NCBI GenBank assembly: GCA_964512485.1
Contig: CAZEHJ010000012.1
Span: 1-61,817, forward strand
DNA: 61,817 nt
Source of the DNA: CAZEHJ01 sp964512485
Lineage (GTDB): Bacteria > Bacteroidota > Rhodothermia > Rhodothermales > UBA10348
Reading direction: 5' to 3'
Shown: positions 26,479 through 36,153 of the stretch, one piece after another
How the letters are laid out: every line of letters begins with the position of its first letter
Position numbering within the stretch: the first letter of the stretch is position 1
The notes under the pieces: generated by a model
The model's input: only the letters and a program-made list of their open reading frames with translations
What the model was told of the DNA's origin: nothing
Database searches by the model: none
Program-made: the position numbers and the translations under genes

Positions 26479-27351
26479 ATGATTTCATTTCTGAAAAAGA
26501 GAAAAAGCGCCAAAACAGTAGATTCACTTCACTCCGGTGACGGCGCCAGCCTAGATTCTGAACCAACTATCGGGAACGAAGCCGAAATGGGCTTTTTGGA
26601 TCATCTCGAAGAATTGCGGATGACGCTTTTTAAGGGCTTTGGCGCAGTCCTTGCATGTACTGCCGTGGCGGCCGTCTTCAAAGGTTGGGTGATTGAGAAT
26701 ATTTTACTCGGCCCTAAAAACCCGGCGTTTATCAGCTATCGAATTTTCGGCATGGAAACGACGCCATTCGATCTGCAGAACCGGACGGTAACAGGCCAGT
26801 TTTTCGCCGATTGGGGAACTGCGCTTGTAGTCGGTGCAATAATCGGGTCGCCGGTCTTCGTCTACTATATGTGGAAGTTCATCGAACCAGGATTATTCCC
26901 CGGAGAAAAAAAGGGACTGCGTTTCTCGGCCGTGTTCGCCTCGTTTTTCTTTTTACTGGGCATCTGTTTCGGGTATTTTGTCATTACCCCGTTGGCACTG
27001 CAGTTTTTCGCCGGTTACGAGATTTCACCGCAGATCCTGAACGAGTTCGACATCACGAAGTATTTCGAGATGATCACGTTTTGGTCGTTTGGAACGGGCA
27101 TTCTTTTTGAATTGCCCGTAGTCGTCTATTTTCTGGCAAAATTGGGAATTGCGACTCCCAAAACTCTGCGCTCCTCGCGCAAGTATGCGCTCATTTCCTG
27201 TCTCATCCTCGCGGCTTTTCTTACGCCTCCCGATCCGTTCACACAGATTCTTGTGGCGACCCCGATGCTTCTTCTTTACGAGGGATCGATTTTAATTGCG
27301 GGATATGTAGAGCGGAAACGCGAACGAGAATTAGAAGAAGCCCTGGCCTGA
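26479..27351 (+). CDS. tatC: Sec-independent protein translocase TatC
   Basis: Core subunit of the twin-arginine translocase in the inner membrane. The 290-residue product has a 36-residue polar N-terminal extension, then the TatC signature MGFLDHLEELRMTLFKG and six membrane helices. Conserved FIEPGLFPGEKKGLRF and FGTGILFELPVVVYFL segments are present, and the sequence ends in a charged tail. A long loop between helices 1 and 2 (about 75-100) is typical of Bacteroidota forms. No tatA is adjacent. The ATG at 26479 keeps the extension; an internal ATG (MGFLDHL) could also serve. Confidence 0.95.
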   Translation: MISFLKKRKSAKTVDSLHSGDGASLDSEPTIGNEAEMGFLDHLEELRMTLFKGFGAVLACTAVAAVFKGWVIENILLGPKNPAFISYRIFGMETTPFDLQNRTVTGQFFADWGTALVVGAIIGSPVFVYYMWKFIEPGLFPGEKKGLRFSAVFASFFFLLGICFGYFVITPLALQFFAGYEISPQILNEFDITKYFEMITFWSFGTGILFELPVVVYFLAKLGIATPKTLRSSRKYALISCLILAAFLTPPDPFTQILVATPMLLLYEGSILIAGYVERKRERELEEALA

Positions 27352-27474
27352 TTCAGCTACGTGCATCCTACTGGACCCTCTTGCATCTTGGCTCGCAATC
27401 GGGCAGTTTCCAGTGATGCCTGAATCATACGCGTCCTCCTCGCGTCAGAATGAAATCGATATTCCGACGTGCCC

Positions 27475-29115
27475 ATGAAACGCTTTCTTATCCCTTTTTC
27501 GGCTGTTCTGCTGGCCGGTTTTGTCCTGACTGCCTTCCGCAGCGACGATGATCTCTTCGAGTTGAGGAAAAACTTCGAAATTTTCGGAGCGATCTACGAA
27601 GAGATCGCAGTCGGTTATGTGGACGACGTTCGACCGGCTCCATTCATGCGTGCCGGTATCGAGGCCATGATGAGTCAGCTCGACCCGTATACCAACTACT
27701 ACGACGAAGCGGATATGGTTGACATCCAGCTCATCCGGCAGCGAAAAGTTGGGACGGTCGGCGTGTCTCTCGGAATTCGCGGTGGTCGCGTCACGGTTCT
27801 GGCCCCAGAAGATGACGCATCTGCCTATCGGCAAGGCTTGCGGACCGGTGACTTGATTCTTCAGATCGCGGACTCAGGTACGGAAGGGATGACCGTTACG
27901 GAGGCCGTGGAATTGCTCTCGGGTGATCCGGGCTCGACAGTGGAAGTGCTCATTCAAAGAGGTGGCGAAAACGGACCGCGAACGTTCGTCCTGCCCAGAG
28001 AGCGTCCAAGATTTACAAATGTATCATACTCCGGTTTTCTCGGAGTAGACTCCACGGACGGCATCGCGATTGTCCGACTGGATCGATTCGGCAACAGAGC
28101 TGGACGCGAAGTGAAGCGCGCGCTCAGAAATATGCATCGCGATGTTGAACTGAAGGGTATTGTGCTCGATCTGCGCGATAACCCCGGCGGAATTCTTGGG
28201 GAAGCGATTGATATCGTGGAACTGTTCGTTCCGAAAGGGACCGTCGTCGTGAGTACCCGATCACGAGCTGACGACACAGTATCCGATTATCGCACAGAAG
28301 AAGAGCCGCTGTTTCCAGAAACACCTCTCGTCATCCTCATGAACAGATTCAGCGCATCTGCGAGTGAAATCGTTGCGGGTGCTCTTCAGGATCATGATCG
28401 GGCGGTCATTATGGGAGGGACATCCTTCGGAAAAGGACTCGTTCAGATCATGCGACCGCTTCCTCATAACACGTCATTGAAGCTCACGATTTCGCACTAC
28501 TTCCTCCCGTCCGGACGGACGATTCACTCTTCGGAACTGAATTCATCTTCTGTAACAGTTGCCACCCCGACCGTTCTCGAACACACAACGACAGCCGGCC
28601 GTCTGGTCAGAGGAGGACTGGGTGTTGAACCCGACGTGGAAGTGGATGACGGGGGAGAATCTGAACTTGAATGGGCCCTTCTTCAAGAGTCGGCGTTCTT
28701 TCTGTTCGCCAATCGGTGGGTGGCCGAGCGATGTGACTCCGGTGGCACGTGTACCGGATCGGACGAGGAGCTGTTGGCAGCTTTCAGGACCTGGTTGGAT
28801 CAGAGTGGATTCAGACCGGTGACCCAAACGGATCTTTTGCTGTCCGAGTTCGAGGCCTCGGCCATCGACGCGGGATATCTATCTCTTTCGCATCAGCTGG
28901 ATGGCGTCCGCGCAGCCATGGAAGATAAAAAAAGAGCTGATTTCGAGACTATTTCGGACAGAATTCTGCTTCATCTGAGGTCTGAGATTCGGGCGAGGGT
29001 GTTGGACGAGAATGAGCAGGCAGTCGCGGATATTCTGGAAGACACGTGGATTGATCGCGCGGACGAACTGGTGCGGCGCCCACGGGGTGTACGCCGGCTT
29101 CTGTCCTCAAACTAG
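27475..29115 (+). CDS. S41-family C-terminal processing peptidase
   Basis: From ATG 27475 the protein has 546 residues. It has a signal anchor (FLIPFSAVLLAGFVLTAF), a helical N-terminal part with the MMSQLDPYTNYY motif, one PDZ domain (about 85-170) and the S41 protease domain. The catalytic Ser is about Ser297 in NRFSASASEIVAGAL and the catalytic Lys about Lys320 in GGTSFGKGLVQ, the Ser/Lys dyad of CtpA/Prc enzymes. A C-terminal helical extension of about 150 residues follows. It should act in the periplasm on protein C-termini. Its stop codon shares CTAG with the convergent amidohydrolase gene. Confidence 0.93.
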   Translation: MKRFLIPFSAVLLAGFVLTAFRSDDDLFELRKNFEIFGAIYEEIAVGYVDDVRPAPFMRAGIEAMMSQLDPYTNYYDEADMVDIQLIRQRKVGTVGVSLGIRGGRVTVLAPEDDASAYRQGLRTGDLILQIADSGTEGMTVTEAVELLSGDPGSTVEVLIQRGGENGPRTFVLPRERPRFTNVSYSGFLGVDSTDGIAIVRLDRFGNRAGREVKRALRNMHRDVELKGIVLDLRDNPGGILGEAIDIVELFVPKGTVVVSTRSRADDTVSDYRTEEEPLFPETPLVILMNRFSASASEIVAGALQDHDRAVIMGGTSFGKGLVQIMRPLPHNTSLKLTISHYFLPSGRTIHSSELNSSSVTVATPTVLEHTTTAGRLVRGGLGVEPDVEVDDGGESELEWALLQESAFFLFANRWVAERCDSGGTCTGSDEELLAAFRTWLDQSGFRPVTQTDLLLSEFEASAIDAGYLSLSHQLDGVRAAMEDKKRADFETISDRILLHLRSEIRARVLDENEQAVADILEDTWIDRADELVRRPRGVRRLLSSN

Positions 29116-30326
29116 TCTCGTTCGAGGAGCGTGTGGGTAGCTGAGAGTAACACATTTGCTCCGGCCGTAACATGTTCGGGTGAGGTGTATTCCGTCACAT
29201 TGTGACTGATACCGCTTCGGCTCGGTACAAATACCATCCCGCACTCGTAGCATGAAGTCAGGATCTGCGCGTCGTGGCCGGCTCCGCTGATCATGTTGGT
29301 GTGACTCAGGTCATGCGACTGCGCAGCATCCGCTACAGCCTCAACCACACTCGGAGAGAAGGTGCACGGTTCGACGCGGGCCAACGAATGGTTGTCGACC
29401 TGGCAGACATCTTCTGATTTCAGGATCAGTTGTATTTCAGATTCGACTCTCTTGAGTGTATCTGAATCCGGATGGCGGGCATCGATGGTGAAACGTACGC
29501 GTTCAGGAATTACGTTGATAAGGCCCGGTTCATAAACTGTAGACCCGATGGTGAGTCGGAGATCGGGGTACTGCTTCGGTAGGGCGCGCAATTTTTCAGT
29601 CATCCTCCCGGCTGCCGTTCCTGCATCCTTGCGGCGATCCATGGGTGTGGTCCCAGCATGATTGGTCGAACCGTTCACCTCCACCTGGGTCCACGAAAGT
29701 CCCTGAACTCCTGTTACGACTCCAATTTCGAGCCGTGCATCCTCCAGGATCGGACCCTGTTCGATGTGCAATTCAAGAAAACAGCCGACGTTGAGGTCAT
29801 CGAGGGAGTCCTTTCCGCCATAGGAAAGACGGTCCAGTTCTTCCCCGATGGTAGTGCCGTTGATGTCGGTGTCCTGTCGGGCATCGTTTATCGAGTAGTG
29901 GCCGCTGTGGATCAGGCTGCCCATCATGTCAGGCATGAATCTGACTCCCTCTTCATTGACGAATGAGGCCACAATGAGCGTGCGTTTCCGCGGCGATTCA
30001 GATTCGATGAGTCGCTCCGCTGCTTCAACGGCAGCCAGAACGCCGAGAGCCCCGTCATATTTACCACCTGTGCCGACTGTGTCCGTGTGGGAGCCAATCA
30101 TTACGGCAGGTAAATCAGATGTGCCGTTCAGAATGCCAAACAGATTTCCGATCGCGTCGATTCGAACTTCCATTCCGAGAGAATTCAGAATATCGGAGAC
30201 ATAATTCCTGCCCTTGAGGTCATCATCTGAGAAGGCCAGGCGACAGACTCCACCATCTTCCCTGGCACCGATTTGGGCTAGTTCTTCCAGCCGAATGGCA
30301 AGTCTTTCTGTGTTTATCGAGAGCAT
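29112..30326 (-). CDS. M20-family Zn hydrolase, carbamoylase/allantoate amidohydrolase type
   Basis: The 404-residue protein matches the hydantoinase/carbamoylase branch of M20 amidohydrolases, which cleave N-carbamoyl amino acids, allantoate or ureidoglycolate. Metal-ligand motifs are GSHTDTVGTGGKYDGALGV (about 78-96), ASFVNEEGVRF (about 121-131) and LELHIEQGPILE (about 190). The dimerisation segment NHAGTTPMDRRKDAG and the C-terminal SGAGHDAQ are also present. No hydantoinase or purine-catabolism genes are nearby, so the substrate is open. It has no signal peptide and should be cytoplasmic. Confidence 0.88.
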   Translation of the reverse strand: MLSINTERLAIRLEELAQIGAREDGGVCRLAFSDDDLKGRNYVSDILNSLGMEVRIDAIGNLFGILNGTSDLPAVMIGSHTDTVGTGGKYDGALGVLAAVEAAERLIESESPRKRTLIVASFVNEEGVRFMPDMMGSLIHSGHYSINDARQDTDINGTTIGEELDRLSYGGKDSLDDLNVGCFLELHIEQGPILEDARLEIGVVTGVQGLSWTQVEVNGSTNHAGTTPMDRRKDAGTAAGRMTEKLRALPKQYPDLRLTIGSTVYEPGLINVIPERVRFTIDARHPDSDTLKRVESEIQLILKSEDVCQVDNHSLARVEPCTFSPSVVEAVADAAQSHDLSHTNMISGAGHDAQILTSCYECGMVFVPSRSGISHNVTEYTSPEHVTAGANVLLSATHTLLERD

Positions 30327-30576
30327 ATTCGATGGCGTTGGGGTCGGACAAAGATCCCGATTGGGGTCTTCAGATACCAGTCGTGGAGCTGAAATAGCGT
30401 GTGTTCAGTGGATCCCGTCGCGACTGGTTGACTGCAAAATGGTAGAAACCCGTTCGGAATGCTCTCGTATGAAGTCGCCAGAGCCTGATTTAACGCCATT
30501 CGCGTTGATTGGCGCTCTTGTTACCCAACCCGCCACGGTTATGGACAATAGTGTAGAACAGAGATTAATTAGACAG

Positions 30577-31752
30577 ATGCGAATTCGTTTGTTGGCCCTT
30601 TTAATCCCGGGCTTTCTTTTGGTGGGATGTGACCAACCGGTACAGTCACAGGATCAGTCACGCGTGCAGGATGATCCCAATTCCTTCCGGACGGAGGCAG
30701 CATATCTCCCGACGGTTCAGGATTCGATCATGATGGGTCGCATGAACGCCATCACCCGTGCCGTGCAGAAAGCGACACCTGCGGTCGTAAGTGTGAACGT
30801 GATTCAGACCCAGCAGGTCAGGGTGAATCCGTACAACGATCCGTTTTACGATCTCTTCTTCAGCCGTCAGCGTTCCCGGGTGATGGAGCAGCAGGTTCAG
30901 ATGATGGGCTCGGGATTCGTCGTCAGTCAAAATGGGTATATCGTAACCAATGAACATGTCGCAGGAAATGCGTCTCAGATTACGATAGCATTTCCAGATG
31001 GAACGACACTACCGGCGACATTGGTTGGATCAGACAAGAGCACGGATCTTGCTCTCCTGAAGGTGGAAGCCGAGAAGGCTCTTCCACATCTGGAATTTGA
31101 ACTGTCGAGTGACCCTATAGTTGGAGAATGGTCCATCGCTCTCGGAAATCCGTTCGGCCTGTTCGAAGCGACAGATCCGACGGTTACTGTTGGAGTCGTG
31201 AGCGCCACGGGGCGGGACCTTCAACCTCAGGACAGTCGCTTTTACGTGGGCATGATTCAGACCGATGCCGCGATCAATAGGGGCAACTCGGGTGGCCCGC
31301 TGTTGAATGCACGCGGCCATGTGATCGGCGTCAATACAGCCATTTTTACCGAATCCGGAGGTTCCGTGGGAATCGGGTTTGCCGTGCCGTCGGACAAAGC
31401 AGTGCGGGTTCTTGAAGATCTGCGCGACAAGGGATTCGTCGATCGAGCCTATTACGTGGGACTCCATGGAAAAACGTTGCCGGCACAATGGGCGCAGGCG
31501 TTGGGCCTGAGTGAAGCACGCGGCGTGGTCGTCGAAAAGGTCGATCCTGGCTCCCCCGCAGATCAGGCTGGATTCCAGCCGTACGACGTTATCCGAGGCT
31601 TAGCAGACAACAAGATCGATACGAGAGAAGATTTCGCCTCGTATCTCTACGAATTTCGACCGGGAGACGAGGTTGAATTTGAAGTGATCCGAAGTGGACG
31701 TACGATTCCGATCCAGATGACCGTAGGCAGCCAGGACAATTCCGGCAGCTAG
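30577..31752 (+). CDS. HtrA/DegQ-like serine protease, lipoprotein
   Basis: From ATG 30577 the product (391 residues) begins with MRIRLLALLIPGFLLVGC, a lipoprotein signal with the modified Cys at 18. The trypsin-like domain has the full triad: His127 in VTNEHVAG, Asp157 in STDLALLKV and Ser238 in RGNSGGPLLN. One C-terminal PDZ domain follows (about 285-385). DegP-type proteases usually have two PDZ domains and are soluble, so this is a one-PDZ, membrane-anchored form. An ATG at 30541 would add 12 residues; a much longer frame back to 30214 overlaps the divergent gene and is unlikely. It ends in a CTAG shared with the M23 gene. Confidence 0.9.
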   Translation: MRIRLLALLIPGFLLVGCDQPVQSQDQSRVQDDPNSFRTEAAYLPTVQDSIMMGRMNAITRAVQKATPAVVSVNVIQTQQVRVNPYNDPFYDLFFSRQRSRVMEQQVQMMGSGFVVSQNGYIVTNEHVAGNASQITIAFPDGTTLPATLVGSDKSTDLALLKVEAEKALPHLEFELSSDPIVGEWSIALGNPFGLFEATDPTVTVGVVSATGRDLQPQDSRFYVGMIQTDAAINRGNSGGPLLNARGHVIGVNTAIFTESGGSVGIGFAVPSDKAVRVLEDLRDKGFVDRAYYVGLHGKTLPAQWAQALGLSEARGVVVEKVDPGSPADQAGFQPYDVIRGLADNKIDTREDFASYLYEFRPGDEVEFEVIRSGRTIPIQMTVGSQDNSGS

Positions 31753-32561
31753 CGGCGGTAGTAGCGGCCTTCTTCAAGTCGAGTAACACCCCTGCTCCGG
31801 GTTCTGAACTCCACGGGTATGGTGCGCATGCCCAGTTCGCGGGTGGCTGAATAGACCTCGAAATGCAGGTGTGGTCCGGTCGAATATCCGGTGTCTCCTG
31901 AATGGGCAATCACCTGTCCCGATCGGACAACGTCTCCCAGTTTGACACGTACCCCATTGTGAGCGAGGTGCACGTAATTGCCAATCGTACCGTCTTCGTG
32001 TTTGATCTTGACGAAGTTGGCCATGGTTTTCAGTTCGGGGTCCGGGCGGCCCGCGCGGTAGCGCTCCATCAGTTCCATTACGATACCCCCGCGGGCCGCC
32101 CGTACCGGCGTCCCGACAGGCATATCCCAATCGATGGCATACTTGCCCTGATGTGTGGCTTCACCCTGGAAGCCTTGCCCCACCATGAATTCGGCGCCCT
32201 CCGAATAGGGTAGTTGATAGATGTGCCCCTGTTGATGTCGCGCTCTGAAATTGCCCAGAATCCACCTCAGATTGAACTGGAATGCCCATCGGGTGCCCGG
32301 CTCTGTGACGCGAAGAGTCATCACCCTTTTTCGACTCTCGCCCGCATAGCTGTCCGTGAAAGGCAGGTCTACATCGGAGCGCATGTTTTGCAGGTCCATG
32401 TCAAGGACCATGGTGACATCCCAACGCACCAGACTCCGAACGTACACCCTCACTTCAGTCGCCGTTTCTTCCGTTTCGATGCAGAACGTGTCATCGTAAC
32501 ACTCGGCTGGATTGTACCGATTGATCTGCAATACAGAAAGAATGGCCAGGAGATAAATCAT
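31749..32561 (-). CDS. M23-family metallopeptidase
   Basis: The 270-residue protein has a short hydrophobic N-terminus (MIYLLAILSVLQ), a beta-rich domain (about 30-120) and a C-terminal LytM/M23 domain. All four expected zinc and catalytic positions are present: His137 and Asp144 in HQGKYAIDWD, His198 in YVHLAHNG, and His233 in GPHLHFEV. Enzymes of this family cut peptidoglycan cross-bridges; some regulate other hydrolases, but here the ligands look intact. The short signal sequence leaves open whether it is secreted or anchored. It is convergent with the HtrA gene and follows rpe. Confidence 0.9.
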   Translation of the reverse strand: MIYLLAILSVLQINRYNPAECYDDTFCIETEETATEVRVYVRSLVRWDVTMVLDMDLQNMRSDVDLPFTDSYAGESRKRVMTLRVTEPGTRWAFQFNLRWILGNFRARHQQGHIYQLPYSEGAEFMVGQGFQGEATHQGKYAIDWDMPVGTPVRAARGGIVMELMERYRAGRPDPELKTMANFVKIKHEDGTIGNYVHLAHNGVRVKLGDVVRSGQVIAHSGDTGYSTGPHLHFEVYSATRELGMRTIPVEFRTRSRGVTRLEEGRYYRR

Positions 32562-32661
32562 GGTTCCGGGAAGAAACTGTCCAAATTGGACCGGAACAGC
32601 TATTCGTAGTTCCTCAGGGCAGTTGTGAGTACCCTAATCGTTCGCGAAACAAGAGGTAGGC

Positions 32662-33324
32662 TTACCAGGCCTTCATGATCGAGGTGACGTTCTTCTTCAC
32701 TGACTTGTCACCTCCGAAGACCGCGCTGCCCGCCACGATTACGTCGGCTCCGGCGCCCGTGACTTCCGCGACATTGGTGGCTTTGACGCCTCCGTCGACT
32801 TCGAGATAGGCGTCCGATCCTATCGAGTCCAGCATATTGCGCAGGCGGCGAATTTTGTCCGTGCTCGACGGGATGTAGGACTGCCCGCCGAAGCCGGGAT
32901 TGACGGACATGATGAGAGCCAGATCGATTTCTGGAAGGATCTCTTCCAGGCTCCAGAGGGGAGTGGCCGGATTGAGCGTTACGCCGGGGCGCGCGCCGGC
33001 GGCGCGAATGGCCTGGATCGTGCGGTGAAGGTGTGTGGCAGCTTCGACGTGGACGGTGATGATGTCGGCGCCGGCGCCAGCGAAGGCTTCGACATAATCA
33101 TCAGGGTTTTCAATCATGAGATGCACATCCAGAACGGCTCCCGTTTCGTCTGCCAGTGGCCTGAGCGACTTCACGATGAGGGGACCGATGGTGATGTTCG
33201 GCACGAAGTGCCCATCCATCACATCAACATGCAGCCACTCGGCGCCTGCCTTCAGGGCTTCCCGGCAATGGTCACCCAGGCGAGCAAAATCAGCAGAGAG
33301 AATACTGGGCGAGAGAATGGGCAT
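32662..33324 (-). CDS. rpe: Ribulose-phosphate 3-epimerase
   Basis: Interconverts ribulose-5-phosphate and xylulose-5-phosphate in the pentose phosphate pathway. The 220-residue TIM barrel shows all signature segments: ILSPSILSADFARLGD, HVDVMDGHFVPNITIG, DVHLMIENPD, MSVNPGFGGQSYIPS and EVDGGVKATN. It starts 19 bases after nuoH in the same direction and is probably read through from the complex I operon. Confidence 0.96.
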   Translation of the reverse strand: MPILSPSILSADFARLGDHCREALKAGAEWLHVDVMDGHFVPNITIGPLIVKSLRPLADETGAVLDVHLMIENPDDYVEAFAGAGADIITVHVEAATHLHRTIQAIRAAGARPGVTLNPATPLWSLEEILPEIDLALIMSVNPGFGGQSYIPSSTDKIRRLRNMLDSIGSDAYLEVDGGVKATNVAEVTGAGADVIVAGSAVFGGDKSVKKNVTSIMKAW

Positions 33325-33342
33325 GTCGTCCGGGAAAAATGG

Positions 33343-34368
33343 TTAGGAGAATATAATGACGCCGATGGCCACGAGTAGTGCGTTGACCAGGGCGATCGGG
33401 AGAAGATAATTCCAGCCAAGCTTCATGAGCTGCTGGTATTTGAATCGGGGCAGTGTCCAGCGGACCCAGATGAAAACATAGGCGAAGAAGCCAGCCTTGA
33501 GTACAACGGAGCCGATTTGCAGGACGGTCAGCAACCAGCTTTCAGCGAGCGCTGGCCATTGAGCCAGAATCAGCGATTCGAACGGCAGCAAGTAACCGCC
33601 GAAGAAAAGCGTCACGATGACGAAGGAGGCCACAAAGAAGTTGACGTATTCGGCCAGGAAGAACATCCCGAACTTCATGCCCGAGTACTCGGTGTGGTAG
33701 CCGCCGACAAGCTCCTGTTCTGCTTCGGGCAGGTCAAACGGCGCACGATTGGTTTCGGCGAAAGCGGTGATGATGAATAGAATGCACCCGACTGGATTGC
33801 GGAACACGTTCCAGGCGAAGAGCCCATATCCACCGGCCTGGTCTTCGACGATGGTGGTCAGGTTCAACGAACTGGATATCAGCACAACCGACAGAACCGC
33901 AAGCCCCATTGATAGCTCGTAGGAAATCATTTGCGCCGATGACCGCAGACCCCCCAGGAGGGAGTACTTGTTGTTCGAACTCCAGCCTGCCAGCGTGATG
34001 CCGTACACCGAGATAGATGTCAGAGCGAGCAGGACTAGAACACTTACATCCATGTCCGCGATGACAACTCCGCGGGCGAACGGTATGAGGGCTCCTGCCG
34101 TCATGGCAATGGCGACCATGGCCATCGGAGCCAGTGAATGAACGAAGGGGTTGGCCAGAGCCGGAACGATATTTTCCTTCATAACCAGCTTCAATACGTC
34201 CGCGAAAGGCTGCAGGAATCCGAATGGCCCCACCCGGTTCGGACCGGGACGATTTTGCATGTAGCCGGACACCTTGCGCTCTGCATACACCAGAACGGAA
34301 GCCGAAACGAGCAGGAAGTTGACAATCGCGAAGGCGATCAGGGCTGTCCAGTACCAGGCAAGATTCAT
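33343..34368 (-). CDS. nuoH: NADH-quinone oxidoreductase subunit H
   Basis: Membrane subunit that forms much of the quinone-binding site at the joint with the peripheral arm. The 341-residue protein has about eight membrane helices. The conserved segments RKVSGYMQNRPGPNRVGPFGFLQPFADVLKL and the acidic loop FAETNRAPFDLPEAEQELVGGYHTEYSGMKF are present. It is the last complex I gene of this cluster; rpe comes next, and no nuoI follows. Confidence 0.96.
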   Translation of the reverse strand: MNLAWYWTALIAFAIVNFLLVSASVLVYAERKVSGYMQNRPGPNRVGPFGFLQPFADVLKLVMKENIVPALANPFVHSLAPMAMVAIAMTAGALIPFARGVVIADMDVSVLVLLALTSISVYGITLAGWSSNNKYSLLGGLRSSAQMISYELSMGLAVLSVVLISSSLNLTTIVEDQAGGYGLFAWNVFRNPVGCILFIITAFAETNRAPFDLPEAEQELVGGYHTEYSGMKFGMFFLAEYVNFFVASFVIVTLFFGGYLLPFESLILAQWPALAESWLLTVLQIGSVVLKAGFFAYVFIWVRWTLPRFKYQQLMKLGWNYLLPIALVNALLVAIGVIIFS

Positions 34369-34383
34369 AGCTTATCTCTTGAA

Positions 34384-36132
34384 TCAGGCATTGAAGCCCG
34401 TTTTAGTGGTGTCTGATTCAGCTACAGCGGGCTGGGGTAATCGCACCCCGAATTCTCCCATAGCATCGTACGTGGCTCCTGTCAGCCGCTCATTCGATGT
34501 GCTCAGTTCTTCCATGATGGCGCGTGGCCCTTTGTAGGAAAGCTCCAGCCCGATACCCGCAGCGATCTGGGGGAGAGAGACCCAACCGGGGTGGCAGTCA
34601 ACAAGATTGTCTTCGTCGTACCAGCGATCAAACGGCGTGCCATGCCGATCTGCTCGGCACTTTCCGATTTCCATCGAAAGCGTGCGGTTCACCCCCTTGA
34701 TGGCTTTGGCCGGCCGCAGTCGCTGAGCGTGGCCGTCCTTGTTCACGAAGGTGCCAACCGTTTCGACAGCAGTCGCTGCAGGGAGCGCCACGTCTGCCGC
34801 CGCCAGCGTTTCATTGGTCGTGTTGTAATAGTGGAGAACAACTTTGAGATTCGCCAGCTCTTTCACCGTACACATTCCCGCGCCAACCGGGTCGTCTTCC
34901 ATGACGTACAGAAGATCAATCTCACCCGAATTGATTCTCCCTTTGATCTCGCCCAATACTCCGTGCTCCATTCCCAGTCGTTCACATCCTTCGGCATTGG
35001 GGGCGCGGTCATCGGTCTTCAGCCAGTCATCTCCGTGTCCGAGTATTCGGTGCGGAAGGTAGACAGGTGCAGATGCGCCGACGGACTCGGCGAGTTTGGT
35101 AAGTAAATAATTGTCTTCAACCGTGGCGAATGCTGATCCCAGAAACAGAGCACGACTGCCATCCACTCCCTTCAGGCAATCTGCAGCCGCTTTCCATGCC
35201 ATGTCCCAGGAGACGTCCGCGCCATGGACAGTCGGGCCAGCCGGCCTGTTTTCGTTGAATCGCGCGTAGTCGAGACGCTCCTCGTCTGCCAACCAGAATT
35301 CATTGACGCTCATGTTGGTCCGCGGTGTGACCTTCATGATTTGGTTGTCCTTGACCCAGTAGTAGCAGTTCGATCCTTTGGATCCCACGGTAGAAACGGA
35401 TGCAGTTTTACTCATTTCCCAGACGCGAGCCTGAAAACGTGCATCACGCGATGTCAGGGCCCCCACGGGGCATATGTCGATGACGTTCATCGAATACGGC
35501 TCGTCAAACTCCACACCTGGGGGGGTCATCGGGTAGTTCTTGACGCCTCGTTCGATGATAGTTAGCTGGTTGCTCTTGCTGATCTCCTTCGTAAATCGAA
35601 TGCACCGAGTGCAGTTGATGCAGCGCTCGCCGTCGAGAACGACGTTGGGCCCGAGATCGATGTGTTTAGGCTTGTGGACCTTCTCGAATTCAAATCGCGA
35701 TCCTTCGGGGCCGTGTTTGTATGCCTGATTCTGAAGAGGGCAGTGGCCGGCCTGGTCGCAAATCGGGCAATCCAGCGGGTGGTTGATCAGCAGGAATTCG
35801 AGCGTGTCTTTTTGCGCCCGAACAACCTGCTCGCTTGAACAGTGTGTCTTGACCACCATCCCGTCCGAGATGTCCATCGAGCAGCTGGTCTGCAGCTTGG
35901 GTATGAACTGAACGATGGTGTTTCCATCTTCGTCCACATTGGGCTTACCTGTCTCACGATTGATCTGGGGCATTCCCACCTCGACGAGACACTGACGGCA
36001 GTTGGCGGGCGCCGACATCGACGGATGGTAGCAGAAGTGAGGGAGGTCGACGCCACGATCCAGACAGAATTGAAGGAGCCTTTCCCGCTCCTCGAACTCA
36101 TAGGTCTGATTGTCAATGGTGATGGTGGCCAT
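34384..36132 (-). CDS. nuoG: NADH-quinone oxidoreductase subunit G
   Basis: Iron-sulfur subunit of the peripheral arm, 582 residues, shorter than the 700-900 of many bacterial NuoG. Ligands visible are a 2Fe-2S set (Cys34, Cys45, Cys48, Cys84), the His118/Cys122/Cys125/Cys131 cluster, and Cys171/Cys174/Cys177/Cys221. The segment that would bind the extra N7 cluster has only one Cys (SKGSNCYYW), so N7 is probably absent. A molybdopterin-oxidoreductase-like domain follows but is reduced. It lies between nuoF and nuoH with short gaps. Confidence 0.94.
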   Translation of the reverse strand: MATITIDNQTYEFEERERLLQFCLDRGVDLPHFCYHPSMSAPANCRQCLVEVGMPQINRETGKPNVDEDGNTIVQFIPKLQTSCSMDISDGMVVKTHCSSEQVVRAQKDTLEFLLINHPLDCPICDQAGHCPLQNQAYKHGPEGSRFEFEKVHKPKHIDLGPNVVLDGERCINCTRCIRFTKEISKSNQLTIIERGVKNYPMTPPGVEFDEPYSMNVIDICPVGALTSRDARFQARVWEMSKTASVSTVGSKGSNCYYWVKDNQIMKVTPRTNMSVNEFWLADEERLDYARFNENRPAGPTVHGADVSWDMAWKAAADCLKGVDGSRALFLGSAFATVEDNYLLTKLAESVGASAPVYLPHRILGHGDDWLKTDDRAPNAEGCERLGMEHGVLGEIKGRINSGEIDLLYVMEDDPVGAGMCTVKELANLKVVLHYYNTTNETLAAADVALPAATAVETVGTFVNKDGHAQRLRPAKAIKGVNRTLSMEIGKCRADRHGTPFDRWYDEDNLVDCHPGWVSLPQIAAGIGLELSYKGPRAIMEELSTSNERLTGATYDAMGEFGVRLPQPAVAESDTTKTGFNA

Positions 36133-36153
36133 AATGGTCTGATTCTACTTCAT

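Noticed and set aside
27352..27474. tRNA-like sequence between tatC and the processing protease
   Set aside because: No cloverleaf or GTTCGA-type T arm could be found on either strand.
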